The notes below the pieces were generated by a model that saw nothing but the letters and a program-made list of their open reading frames with translations, did no database searches and was not told the origin of the DNA. Of a DNA stretch of 64,000 bases, positions 8,924-17,142 are shown in pieces (position 1 is the stretch's first letter; every line of letters starts with the position of its first letter). Position numbers and translations under genes: made by a program. Origin of the DNA: an uncultured Mycobacteriaceae bacterium (lineage in GTDB: Bacteria > Actinomycetota > Actinomycetes > Mycobacteriales > Mycobacteriaceae). The stretch spans positions 62,001 through 126,000 of the forward strand of contig CADEGF010000009.1 in NCBI GenBank assembly GCA_902826815.1, read 5' to 3'.

Positions 8924-9693
8924 CCGCGGACGCGCGGTGCGCGGTCGTCACCGGAACCGCACACGGGCTCGGCTTTGACATCGCGAAGCGACTGCTCGTC
9001 GACGGCTGGTGCGTCATCGCAAGCGACGTCACCGCCGACGTCGACTCCCGTTTCGAACCGGGTACGTTCGACGGCAGGGTCAGGACGGCGGTAGCGGATA
9101 TCGCCGCGCCAGACACCGCCGATGCACTCGTCCGCACCGCGCTCGCATCGTTCGGCCGGATCGACGCGGTGGTGAACAACGCGGGTATCGGGGGGCCAGG
9201 CGGCGACCTGGATGCAGTTGCGATCGACGACGTCATCCGCACGCTGGAGGTGAATCTGCTTGGCGCCGTGCGGTTGTGCCGCGCCGCGATACCGCACCTC
9301 AAGGCGCAGCGTTCGGGCCGCATCGTCAATATCGGCTCGGTCTACGCCGAGCAGCCCGTCACCGGCGGAAGTGCCTACATCATGTCGAAGGCGGCATTGC
9401 GCGGCCTTTCGCAGTGCCTGGCGCTCGAGCTCGGCCCGTTCGGAATCACCGCGAACACGGTGTCACCTGGCTACATGCTGACGCGGATGCACGCCGAGGA
9501 GGTCGAGCTACAGGCGCAGTCGGCGGGCATCGACCCGCAACTGCGGCTGCAACAGCTCCGTGACGAGGTGCCGCTCGGCAGGCATGGAAACGGTGTCGAC
9601 GTCGCAGGCGCCGTCACCTGGCTGTTGTCAGATGACGCGGCCTATGTCACCGGACAGACGATCGGTGTCAACGGCGGGATCAAGGTGAGCTGA
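8920..9693 (+). CDS. Short-chain dehydrogenase/reductase (first of a tandem pair)
   Basis: A 257-residue classical SDR. It shows the cofactor motif TGTAHGLG (11-18), NNAG (86-89) and the catalytic set Ser140, Tyr153, Lys157 in YIMSK, with PGYMLT after it. It should oxidise or reduce an alcohol/ketone with NAD(P). Its ATG overlaps the deacetylase stop (ATGA) and its stop overlaps the next SDR start by one base, so the proteins are coupled. Substrate is unknown; in this block it likely acts on a ring-opened hydroxy-amide or acid (inference). Confidence 0.88.
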   Translation: MTADARCAVVTGTAHGLGFDIAKRLLVDGWCVIASDVTADVDSRFEPGTFDGRVRTAVADIAAPDTADALVRTALASFGRIDAVVNNAGIGGPGGDLDAVAIDDVIRTLEVNLLGAVRLCRAAIPHLKAQRSGRIVNIGSVYAEQPVTGGSAYIMSKAALRGLSQCLALELGPFGITANTVSPGYMLTRMHAEEVELQAQSAGIDPQLRLQQLRDEVPLGRHGNGVDVAGAVTWLLSDDAAYVTGQTIGVNGGIKVS

Positions 9694-10409
9694 TGAACCG
9701 ACTCGTCGTCACGGGAGCCGCATCGGGAATCGGCGCCGCTGCCGCCGCCCAGGCGGAGGCGAACGGGTGGGATGTCGCGCGAATCGACAGGGCCTTCACC
9801 GGAGACGCCGACACCGCAGGCCGGTACACCGCCGACATCGTCGACGAGCGACAGGTCGGCGACGTCATCGACGCGATCACATCGGCGTGGGGCGCACCGC
9901 CGGATGCGTTGGTGCACTGCGCAGGTGTCTATCGAGTGGCGGAGTCGACAGCGGTCGACGCCGCTGCATGGGACGACGTGTTGAGCGTCAACGCGAGAGG
10001 CAGCTTCCTGGTCGCACGCGCGGTCGTCGCCACCATGCTCGCCGCGGGGAGTGCGGGTGCCGTCGTCCTCCTCGGCTCGGTGGCGTCGTCGAGAGGTGAC
10101 GCGGGCGAGCCAAGCGCCGCCTACGCGGCGAGCAAGGGCGCGGTGAGCTCGCTGGTGCGACAGCTCGCCGTCGAATGGGGTCCTGCAGGGATCCGGGTCA
10201 ACGCCGTCGTGCCCGGCGTCATCGACACGCCGATGACCACGATCGTCGACGACGCGGGTGCCACCGCGGCCCTGCTTGAGCGGCTACCGATGCGGCGTCT
10301 CGGCCGCGCGGATGAGGTCGCGGCCGCATGCATGTTCATGGCCGGACCACACTCGTCGTACATCACCGGGACCGAAATCGTCGTCGACGGAGGGTATCTC
10401 GCGTCATGA
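9693..10409 (+). CDS. Short-chain dehydrogenase/reductase (second of the pair)
   Basis: A 238-residue classical SDR with TGAASGIG (7-14) and catalytic Ser129, Tyr144 and Lys148 (YAASK). The usual NNAG is HCAG (75-78). C-terminal GTEIVVDGG is typical of NAD(P) SDRs. Start and stop overlap both neighbours (TGATG and ATGA). Two different SDRs in tandem suggest consecutive steps or an oxidation/reduction pair on one pathway intermediate. Confidence 0.87.
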   Translation: MNRLVVTGAASGIGAAAAAQAEANGWDVARIDRAFTGDADTAGRYTADIVDERQVGDVIDAITSAWGAPPDALVHCAGVYRVAESTAVDAAAWDDVLSVNARGSFLVARAVVATMLAAGSAGAVVLLGSVASSRGDAGEPSAAYAASKGAVSSLVRQLAVEWGPAGIRVNAVVPGVIDTPMTTIVDDAGATAALLERLPMRRLGRADEVAAACMFMAGPHSSYITGTEIVVDGGYLAS

Positions 10410-11527
10410 GCGAAAACGAACTGCCGATCATCGGCGTCGCAGGCGACGCACGACAGCGCGGCACGCAGTACGGCGAACAGGCCGCGTCACGCGTGCACCG
10501 CACGCGCGACGCCTATGCAGGCGTCTACGCACACTTCGCCGGATGGGACTGGAACCGGGTCCGCGACGAGGCGCAGAGGTTCGTCGAGCCGATTCAGAGT
10601 TTCCACCCCGCTTCGATCGAGGAGATGTCGGGCATCGCCGAAGGAGCGGGCCTGGACTTCCTCGACGTGCTCGCGATGAATCTGCGCACCGAGATCCTCT
10701 TCGCCGCCAAGGTCCGCGCCGCAGGCGCAACGCCACCGCGCGCCGAGTGCACATCGTTCGCGGCACGTGACCACGACGGCGCGCAGTTGATCGGCCAGAC
10801 CTGGGACTGGCTCACCTTCTCCTCGGAAACCATCGTTCTTCTCGAGTCGACGCCCGACGACGGGCCGTCCTGGATGTCCGTCGTCGAGGCGGGCCTGCTG
10901 GCCAAGCTCGGGATGAACTCGTGCGGCCTCGCGGTGGCGACCAATGCGCTGGTGTCGTCAACGGATGCCGGCGAGCCCGGCGTGCCCTACCACGTGATGC
11001 TGCGAGCGCTTCTGGACTGCCGCAACCCGACATCGGCGGCGACGCTGCTGCAGTCGGTACACCGGTCCTCATCGGCGAACTACCTGATCGCCACCGCCGA
11101 CGGTCTGGCAGTGGATGCCGAGACACGGCCGGGCGGATTCGATGCGATCGCATGGGATGTTCCCGACGACGACGGGCTGCTGTTGCACGCCAACCACTTC
11201 TCGGTCGCCGGGTCGCGCTGCAGCGACGCGACGGACGTCGGCGTGATGCTGATGGCCGACTCGCTGTTCCGGCTGCAGCGGGTGCGCAGGCTCGCCCGCG
11301 AGGTGCCACACGGTGGCGTCGAGGACTGGAAGCAGATCCTTTCCGACCACGCGGGTCATCCGCTCGGGATCTGCTGCCATCCGGACCCCGCCGCGGCGCC
11401 GTATGACCAATGGACGACGGCAACGGGGGTGGTCTTCGAGCCGCAACGGCGACGCGCACACATCTCCGTCGGCAACCCCTGTGAGGCCCGCTGGATCGTC
11501 CGCGACTACGCCGACGCGTGGAGGTAG
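10406..11527 (+). CDS. C45-family N-terminal nucleophile hydrolase (acyl-CoA:6-aminopenicillanate acyltransferase-like)
   Basis: A 373-residue protein of the C45/IAT family. These are made as precursors that cleave themselves before a cysteine, which then becomes the nucleophile; here this is Cys115 in ECTSFAA. QTWDW (about 132-136) and the SANYLIATADG segment are family features. Members hydrolyse or transfer acyl groups on amides. The ATG overlaps the second SDR stop by four bases. In this operon it probably cleaves a linear amide made upstream (inference). No signal peptide is seen, so it is cytosolic. Confidence 0.83.
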   Translation: MSENELPIIGVAGDARQRGTQYGEQAASRVHRTRDAYAGVYAHFAGWDWNRVRDEAQRFVEPIQSFHPASIEEMSGIAEGAGLDFLDVLAMNLRTEILFAAKVRAAGATPPRAECTSFAARDHDGAQLIGQTWDWLTFSSETIVLLESTPDDGPSWMSVVEAGLLAKLGMNSCGLAVATNALVSSTDAGEPGVPYHVMLRALLDCRNPTSAATLLQSVHRSSSANYLIATADGLAVDAETRPGGFDAIAWDVPDDDGLLLHANHFSVAGSRCSDATDVGVMLMADSLFRLQRVRRLAREVPHGGVEDWKQILSDHAGHPLGICCHPDPAAAPYDQWTTATGVVFEPQRRRAHISVGNPCEARWIVRDYADAWR

Positions 11528-11576
11528 AGTTCCTGACCACGGCCTGACCGCCCCGACACCGGCCAGAAGGAGACGG

Positions 11577-13325
11577 ATGTCGAAGGTCATCGCGGAACTC
11601 ACGGTGGAGGCGACAGCGCGCGAACGCGTGAGCCACCCGGCCGTTCCCGCTGAGATCGTCGACTACGCGCACGCGTTCTTCGCGACCACCCGCGACTCGC
11701 TTCGCTTCCTTTGGCGCACCGACGACCAGTGGCTGGCGGTGCACCTGATCCGCAAGCCCCACGATCCCGATTGCGCTCCCGGCGATCGACGGCCGCCGGG
11801 TGAACGGGTGTCGCTGCGTGTCGCCGAGGTGGAAATGCCGCGCGGCATCACCATCCGCGAAGTGGATGTGCTGACGCTGCTCGCACTCGGCCTGACGAAT
11901 GCGGGCATCGCGGAGCGGCTCGGCACCAGCGCGCGCACGGTGTCGACCCAGATCGAGCGCCTGCTGATCAAGCTCGACCAGGGCACCCGCGGCGGGCTGG
12001 CCGCGCTCGCGGTGGACTCGGGGCTGTTGCGGCTGCCGATTCCCGGCGGCGTCGACGGCACGCCGGGCATCGGCGTCGTCGAGCTGGAATCCATCGCCAG
12101 CGATGTGCCGCGGGTGTCGACATTGCCGCTGCGGCCCGCGTATCCGCGCAAGCGGCCGCTGACCGTCGGTGCGCTCATCCCGACCGGTGCCGCTGCGGCG
12201 GACGGCCTCGAGGTGCGCCACGGTGCGACGCTCGCCGTCGAGGAGATCAACGCGACAGGAGGTATCGCGGGCCGAAGCGTCGAACTGGTCACCTCCGACG
12301 TCGACCTCTTCGATCTGCGAAGCGTCGAGCGCGGCCTCACCCGCCTGTTCACCCGTGACGTCGACGCCATCACGACCAGCTATGCGAGCGCGGAGTGCGC
12401 CTCGGTCATCGACCTCGTCGCCGACTACGGCAAGCCGTTCCTGCACACGGCGACCTTCGCCGAGCAGGTACGGCAGACCGAGTCCGACCCGTCGCGCTAC
12501 GGCGCGGTGTTCCAGACCTGCGCATCGGAGACGTTCTACGGCGTCGGGCTGATCCGGCTGCTGACAGAGTTGGAGGCGGCGGGTGTCTGGACGCCGCGGT
12601 CACGCCGGATCGTCAGCATCGAGGCCGCCACATCGAGTACGCGGGTCACCAACGAACACTTCCTCGCGACCGCGGAGAAGGCGAAATGGTCACTCGCAGA
12701 ACTCATTCGCGTTCCGGTGCCAACCACCGACTGGTCGCAGATCGCGCACCGCCTTACGGCTCTGGATCCCGAAGTCGTCATGGTCACGCACTTCCTCGAC
12801 CAGGAGGTCGCCGAGTTTCAGCGTGAGTTCGTCGCGGCGGGCCTTTCCTCGCTTGTCTACTGCGTGTACGGCCCGTCCATCCCGCGGTTCCAGGACGCGG
12901 TCGGCGGTGCGGCCGACGGCATCATCTGGTCCACCACCACGGGCACCTACGACGACGTGCTCGGCCACCGGTTCCGCAACCAGTACGCCGCCCGGTTCGG
13001 CCGCGAACCCGGTTGGTCGCAGGCCGGCGCCGCATACGACCAGGTCAATCTGCTTGCCGCGGCGTGGTCAGCGACGGCGACCCGCAGCACCAACGATGTC
13101 GTGCGCTACCTGCGCAGGTGGCCGCACCGAGGTGTCAACGGGGTGTACTACTTCGGCGAGACCAGCCATTCCACGCTGTCCTATCCCGATCTGACGCCGG
13201 ATGCATCGATGGCGCAGGCACACATGACCTATCAGATCCAGGCCGGCTCGCATCACGCACTCGCACCCGAACCGTTCGGGTCGTGCTCGCGGTTCCAGAT
13301 CCCGTCCTGGTGCCTGACGGCTTGA
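11577..13325 (+). CDS. Hybrid regulator: LuxR-type HTH fused to a periplasmic-binding-protein-like sensor
   Basis: A 582-residue protein with no signal peptide. Residues about 88-145 form a LuxR/GerE-type helix-turn-helix (ITIREVDVLTLLALGLTNAG, then IAERLGTSARTVSTQIERLL). Residues about 195-582 are a type I binding-protein fold (PLTVGALIPTG...LEVRHGATLAVEEIN). The sensor half is clearly paralogous to the transporter binding protein encoded next door: YGPSIPRFQDA vs YGPSVPEYLDL, IIWSTTTGTYDD vs VLWSTVIGTLPD, HMTYQIQAG vs HLTYQIQDG. This implies a cytoplasmic one-component sensor recognising the imported ligand, in concept like AmiC but fused to its DNA-binding domain. An AGAAGGAGA ribosome site precedes ATG 11577. 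It lies 49 bases after the C45 gene on the same strand. Confidence 0.85.
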   Translation: MSKVIAELTVEATARERVSHPAVPAEIVDYAHAFFATTRDSLRFLWRTDDQWLAVHLIRKPHDPDCAPGDRRPPGERVSLRVAEVEMPRGITIREVDVLTLLALGLTNAGIAERLGTSARTVSTQIERLLIKLDQGTRGGLAALAVDSGLLRLPIPGGVDGTPGIGVVELESIASDVPRVSTLPLRPAYPRKRPLTVGALIPTGAAAADGLEVRHGATLAVEEINATGGIAGRSVELVTSDVDLFDLRSVERGLTRLFTRDVDAITTSYASAECASVIDLVADYGKPFLHTATFAEQVRQTESDPSRYGAVFQTCASETFYGVGLIRLLTELEAAGVWTPRSRRIVSIEAATSSTRVTNEHFLATAEKAKWSLAELIRVPVPTTDWSQIAHRLTALDPEVVMVTHFLDQEVAEFQREFVAAGLSSLVYCVYGPSIPRFQDAVGGAADGIIWSTTTGTYDDVLGHRFRNQYAARFGREPGWSQAGAAYDQVNLLAAAWSATATRSTNDVVRYLRRWPHRGVNGVYYFGETSHSTLSYPDLTPDASMAQAHMTYQIQAGSHHALAPEPFGSCSRFQIPSWCLTA

Positions 13326-13333
13326 GTCGGCAG

Positions 13334-13349
13334 TCCGTCAGATGACGGA
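13334..13349. promoter_or_regulatory. Perfect 16-base palindrome, candidate operator (copy 2)
   Basis: TCCGTCAGATGACGGA has seven-base arms around GA. It starts nine bases after the hybrid-regulator stop and ends 73 bases before the binding-protein ATG. A related site lies at 8041-8056. It could be an operator for the LuxR-type hybrid. A terminator stem is less likely because there is no following T tract. Confidence 0.45.
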
Positions 13350-13421
13350 TGCGCCCACCAGCGCCATTGGCTGTACTGCTTACACGCTCGCGCCCCTGTG
13401 CCACGACCGAGGAGGCAATCC

Positions 13422-14747
13422 ATGGCGGATACCACACCAACCGAGCGACCCCGAGGCGTTTCCCGGCGAAACTTCGTCAACAGCGTCGGGATCGCGGGCG
13501 TCGGCGGTCTTGTCGTCGGCGGCGGCGCGGCTTGGGCGATCAAGCCGGAGAAGTCGAGTGGTGGCGGCGGAGGCGGGTCCGGCGAACCCATCAAGATCGG
13601 CAGCGTCGCCCCGATCACCGGACCGTATTCCGGTGACGGACAGGAGATGGTGCGCGGCGCCGAGATGGCGGTCGAGGACATCAACGGGTCGGGCGGGGTC
13701 GCAGGCCGCCAGGTGCGGCTGGTCACCGCGGACATCTCCGACCAGGCGCCGGAGAATTTCATCCAGGCCGCCCAGCGTCTGGTGTCCCAGGAAAAAGTCT
13801 CGGCGGTGTTCTCCGGATACACCTCGACCACATCGGCCGAGTACAAGATCTACGGAGACGCGGGCGTCCCGATGATGCACACCAACACGCTTCAGGCCAA
13901 TACGGACTTCGTGGTGGACAACGGAATCACGAACATCTACCAGTGCTGCCCGACCGAGATCTGGTACGCCAACGGCTTCATCGAACTGATGAAGGAGTGG
14001 ATCGACTCGAAGGCGTGGACGCCGACCAAGAACACCGCGGCCGTCATCTCCAGCAACGACTCCTACAGCATCTCGATCGCCACCGTGTTCCAGGACGGGA
14101 TCAAGAAGCTCGGCTGGGAAGTCACGCTCTACGACGAGGTCACCGCGCCCAACGCCGACTGGGGTCCGCAGCTGGCGAAGATCCGAGCCGACCCGCCCGG
14201 CCTCATCTTCATCACCGACTACGTCGCAGGCGATCTCGCCAGCTTTGCCACCCAATTCGCGAGCGCCCCGACCCCGTCGCTGCTCTATCAGCAGTACGGC
14301 CCGAGCGTGCCCGAATATCTCGACCTCGCCAAGGGTGCTGCCAACGGGGTGCTGTGGTCGACGGTCATCGGCACGCTGCCCGACACCATGGGCACCGACT
14401 TCCGCGACCGCTATCAGAAGAAGTACGACGCGCCTGCGGGATTGAGCCAGTCCGGAGCCCAGTACGACATCGTGCGACTGTGGGCTCGCGCCGCCGCGCA
14501 GGCAGGCAACGCCGAGGACTTCGAGAAGGTCAACCAGTTCCTCAAGGCGACCCTGTTCCGCGGCGTGGTCGGCACGTACGCGTTCGACCAGAAGGAACTC
14601 ACGGCGATCCCCTACCCGGACAAGGTCAACGACCCGAGCCTGGCCATGCCGCACCTGACCTACCAGATCCAGGACGGAAAGCAGGTACTGCTTTCACCGA
14701 CGCCGTACACCCAGGGGGCATTCCAGCTGCCACCCTGGATTCGCTGA
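13422..14747 (+). CDS. ABC transporter substrate-binding protein, branched-chain/amide (HAAT) type, Tat-exported
   Basis: A 441-residue binding protein. The N terminus SRRNF (Arg15-Arg16) followed by a Gly/Ala-rich hydrophobic stretch to about 38 is a twin-arginine signal. A Gly/Ser linker (about 45-53) leads into IKIGSVAPITGPYSGDGQEM, the type I fold of LivJ/UrtA/AmiC proteins. It captures the ligand outside the membrane for the LivGFHM-type transporter that follows. GGAGG lies 7 bases before ATG 13422, which is preferred over the ATG at 13398. The four transporter genes follow directly. It resembles UrtA/AmiC more than LivJ in length, so urea, short amides or related compounds are candidate ligands (inference). 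Confidence 0.87.
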   Translation: MADTTPTERPRGVSRRNFVNSVGIAGVGGLVVGGGAAWAIKPEKSSGGGGGGSGEPIKIGSVAPITGPYSGDGQEMVRGAEMAVEDINGSGGVAGRQVRLVTADISDQAPENFIQAAQRLVSQEKVSAVFSGYTSTTSAEYKIYGDAGVPMMHTNTLQANTDFVVDNGITNIYQCCPTEIWYANGFIELMKEWIDSKAWTPTKNTAAVISSNDSYSISIATVFQDGIKKLGWEVTLYDEVTAPNADWGPQLAKIRADPPGLIFITDYVAGDLASFATQFASAPTPSLLYQQYGPSVPEYLDLAKGAANGVLWSTVIGTLPDTMGTDFRDRYQKKYDAPAGLSQSGAQYDIVRLWARAAAQAGNAEDFEKVNQFLKATLFRGVVGTYAFDQKELTAIPYPDKVNDPSLAMPHLTYQIQDGKQVLLSPTPYTQGAFQLPPWIR

Positions 14748-14751
14748 GTCG

Positions 14752-15540
14752 ATGTCGGACGCGCTGCTCGAAACGGTTTCGGTCACAAAGCGTTTCGGGG
14801 GCCTTACCGCGGTCGACGAGGTGTCGATCTCGGTGCGCGCCGGTGAGATCTTCGGCATCGCGGGGCCGAACGGAGCGGGGAAGACCACGTTCTTCGACGT
14901 GGTGACCGGGATGACGAGGGCGACCGCGGGCGAGGTCAGGTTCTCCGGTGACACCGTCACCCACGCCAGCGTCACCGACATCTGTCACAAGGGGATCGCG
15001 CGGACGTTTCAGCATCCCGCCGTGTTCGACACCCAGACGGTGCTGGCGAACGCTGTCGTCGGTGCGCAGTTCGGAGCGGGCCGCCGCTGGTGGGCAGCGC
15101 TGCGCAAGGACCCCGGCACACTCCAACGAGCCTGGGCTGAACTGGAATTCGTCGGACTGGCCGAGCGGGCCCACCGGCAGACCGGGCCCCTTCCTGCGTT
15201 CGACAAGAAGAAGTTGATGATCGCCTCGGCGCTGGCCACCCAGCCCGTGATGCTCTTCCTCGACGAGCCCTTCGGCGGCCTCAGCCTCTCCGAGATCGAC
15301 GAGCTCATGGAGTTGCTCACCGAGATCCAGGCGCGCGATGTCACCATCGTGCTCATCGAGCACGTCATGCGCGCGCTGATGGCGCTCTCTGATCGCGTAC
15401 TCATCATGAACCAGGGCAAGACCCTGTTCGAGGGCACCCCGAAGGAGGTCGTCGCACACGAAGAGGTCGTCCGCGTGTACCTCGGCGAGACGATGTCCAC
15501 CACCGAACCCGATGCGCGAGAGGATGGCACGAATGCCTGA
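14752..15540 (+). CDS. ABC transporter ATPase, LivG-like, with degenerate signature motif
   Basis: A 262-residue ATPase with Walker A GPNGAGKTT (38-46) and Walker B VMLFLDEP (166-173). The ABC signature that should read like LSGGQ or LSYGDQR is replaced by LPAFDKKKL (147-155). The partner LivF-like ATPase keeps a normal LSGGE. In a heterodimer this would leave one consensus and one degenerate ATP site, since each site uses one protein's Walker A with the other's signature. The gene lies four bases after the binding-protein stop and overlaps livF by eight bases. Confidence 0.87.
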   Translation: MSDALLETVSVTKRFGGLTAVDEVSISVRAGEIFGIAGPNGAGKTTFFDVVTGMTRATAGEVRFSGDTVTHASVTDICHKGIARTFQHPAVFDTQTVLANAVVGAQFGAGRRWWAALRKDPGTLQRAWAELEFVGLAERAHRQTGPLPAFDKKKLMIASALATQPVMLFLDEPFGGLSLSEIDELMELLTEIQARDVTIVLIEHVMRALMALSDRVLIMNQGKTLFEGTPKEVVAHEEVVRVYLGETMSTTEPDAREDGTNA

Positions 15541-16258
15541 CGCGCTCCTCGACATCGCGGGCGTGGCGGCCGGCTATGAGTCGACGACCGTGCTGCACGG
15601 TGTGGACCTGCGGGTGGAAGCCGGCGAATTCTCCGTGCTCATCGGACCCAATGGACACGGCAAGACGACACTGCTGCGTGCCGCCAGTGGCCTCGTCACG
15701 CCGAGCAAGGGCCGGATAACGCTTGCCGGACAGGACATCACGCGGATGCGACCGGAGGCGATCGCAGCGCGCGGCCTCGTCCACATTCCGCAGGGAGATT
15801 CGCTGTTTCCAGATATGACGGTCTTGGAGAACCTCACGCTCGGCGCGTTCCTGCGCCGCGGCGGACGCGCTGAGCGCGCCAAGCAGCTGTCCGTCGTCTA
15901 CGAAATCTTCCCGCGACTGGCCGAGCGCGCCTCGCAACGGGCCCGCACCCTATCGGGAGGCGAGCGCCGCATGCTCGCGCTCGGCCGGGGGTTGATGGCG
16001 GAGGCGAAGCTGCTGATGATCGACGAGCCGAGCCTGGGTCTGGCGCCGGTGCTTGTCGACGAGGTGTACCGGCAGATCGCACGAATCGGCAAGTCGGGCA
16101 TGACCATCCTGCTCGTCGAGGAGAACTTCTCCCGCGTGCGGAATCTGGCCGACCGGCTCACGCTGATCGAGAACGGTGAAGTCCGGGCCAGCGGAACTGT
16201 GCATGAGGTGTTGGCCGACCCTGCCGTCGCAGCCACGTATCTCGGGATCGAATCGTGA
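15533..16258 (+). CDS. ABC transporter ATPase, LivF-like
   Basis: A 241-residue ATPase with Walker A GPNGHGKTT (38-46), signature LSGGERR (140-146) and Walker B LLMIDEPSLGLAP. It pairs with the LivG-like ATPase to drive import. In-frame ATGs exist at 15512, 15524 and 15533. The last is chosen because family homology (MPDALLDI) starts there and GAGAGG lies upstream; 15524 is possible. The gene overlaps livG by eight bases and the livH GTG by four. Confidence 0.87.
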   Translation: MPDALLDIAGVAAGYESTTVLHGVDLRVEAGEFSVLIGPNGHGKTTLLRAASGLVTPSKGRITLAGQDITRMRPEAIAARGLVHIPQGDSLFPDMTVLENLTLGAFLRRGGRAERAKQLSVVYEIFPRLAERASQRARTLSGGERRMLALGRGLMAEAKLLMIDEPSLGLAPVLVDEVYRQIARIGKSGMTILLVEENFSRVRNLADRLTLIENGEVRASGTVHEVLADPAVAATYLGIES

Positions 16259-17142
16259 ATCTCGTTCTGCAGACACTGGTCAGCACGCTGGTGCAGGGTT
16301 CCATCCTCGCGCTCATCACCATCGGCATGAGCCTGGTCTACGGCACGCTGCGGGTGCTCAACATGGCGCAGGGCGTCATGGTGATGGTGGGCGGAATGGC
16401 CGCATGGGTGTTCGTGTCGCAGTGGGGTCTGCCGGTATGGGCCTCGCTGCTGTTCGCCGCAGCGGTCGCGTTCGCACTCGGCGTGCTGACCTACTACGCG
16501 GCAGTGCGCCCCCTCATCGGCAGGCTTGGCGTCGATTTCGAGATGACAGCGTTCATCTCGACATTCGCCATCGCCACGATCATCCAGAGCATCGTGCTGG
16601 CGTCGTTCGGCCCGAGGCAGCGGCCGTTCCCCGAATTGATCACCGGCAGGGTCGATCTGGTGTCCGGCGTTTCGATCACCTACCACTCGCTGCTGATGGC
16701 CGCGGTGGCCATCGTGGCGCTGCTCGGTCTCGGACTGTTCCTGACGCGATCGCGCTACGGGCTGGCGATCACGGCTGTCGCCCAGGACATCGACGCGGCC
16801 CGACTGCTCGGCATACCCGCCACCCGGGTATATGTGATCACCGTCGGCATCGCCGCGGCACTGGCCGGCATAGCGGGGGTTCTGCTCGCGCCGATCTACT
16901 TCGTCTATCCCAATTCGGGCGACCTGCCCTTACTCCAGGCGATGATCGTGGCGATCTTCGCGGGACTCGGCAGCATCCGCGGCACGATCATCGCGGCCTA
17001 CGTGATCGGCTTCGTGCAGGCGGCAGTGTCGATCTACTGGAGTTCGACCTACGCACTGCCCGCGCTGTACGCCGTGATCCTGGTGGTCCTGCTGGTCCGG
17101 CCATGGGGTATCGACGGCAAACCGCAGGAGGCCCGGTTGTGA
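16255..17142 (+). CDS. Branched-chain-type ABC transporter permease, LivH-like
   Basis: A 295-residue permease with about eight membrane spans and the LivH-type start (LVSTLVQGSILALITIGMSL) and coupling region (LGIPATRVYVITVGIAAALAG). It forms half of the membrane channel with the LivM-like protein. The start is GTG at 16255 overlapping the livF stop (GTGA). The stop overlaps the livM GTG in the same way, so translation is coupled along the operon. Confidence 0.88.
   Translation: MNLVLQTLVSTLVQGSILALITIGMSLVYGTLRVLNMAQGVMVMVGGMAAWVFVSQWGLPVWASLLFAAAVAFALGVLTYYAAVRPLIGRLGVDFEMTAFISTFAIATIIQSIVLASFGPRQRPFPELITGRVDLVSGVSITYHSLLMAAVAIVALLGLGLFLTRSRYGLAITAVAQDIDAARLLGIPATRVYVITVGIAAALAGIAGVLLAPIYFVYPNSGDLPLLQAMIVAIFAGLGSIRGTIIAAYVIGFVQAAVSIYWSSTYALPALYAVILVVLLVRPWGIDGKPQEARL

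Noticed and set aside
10812-12446. Minus-strand open frame of 544 codons
   Set aside because: Opposite the C45 hydrolase and hybrid regulator; no homology features and low-complexity Arg-rich tail.
13334-13349. Palindrome as a rho-independent terminator after the hybrid regulator
   Set aside because: Two-base loop and no following T tract; an operator fits better.
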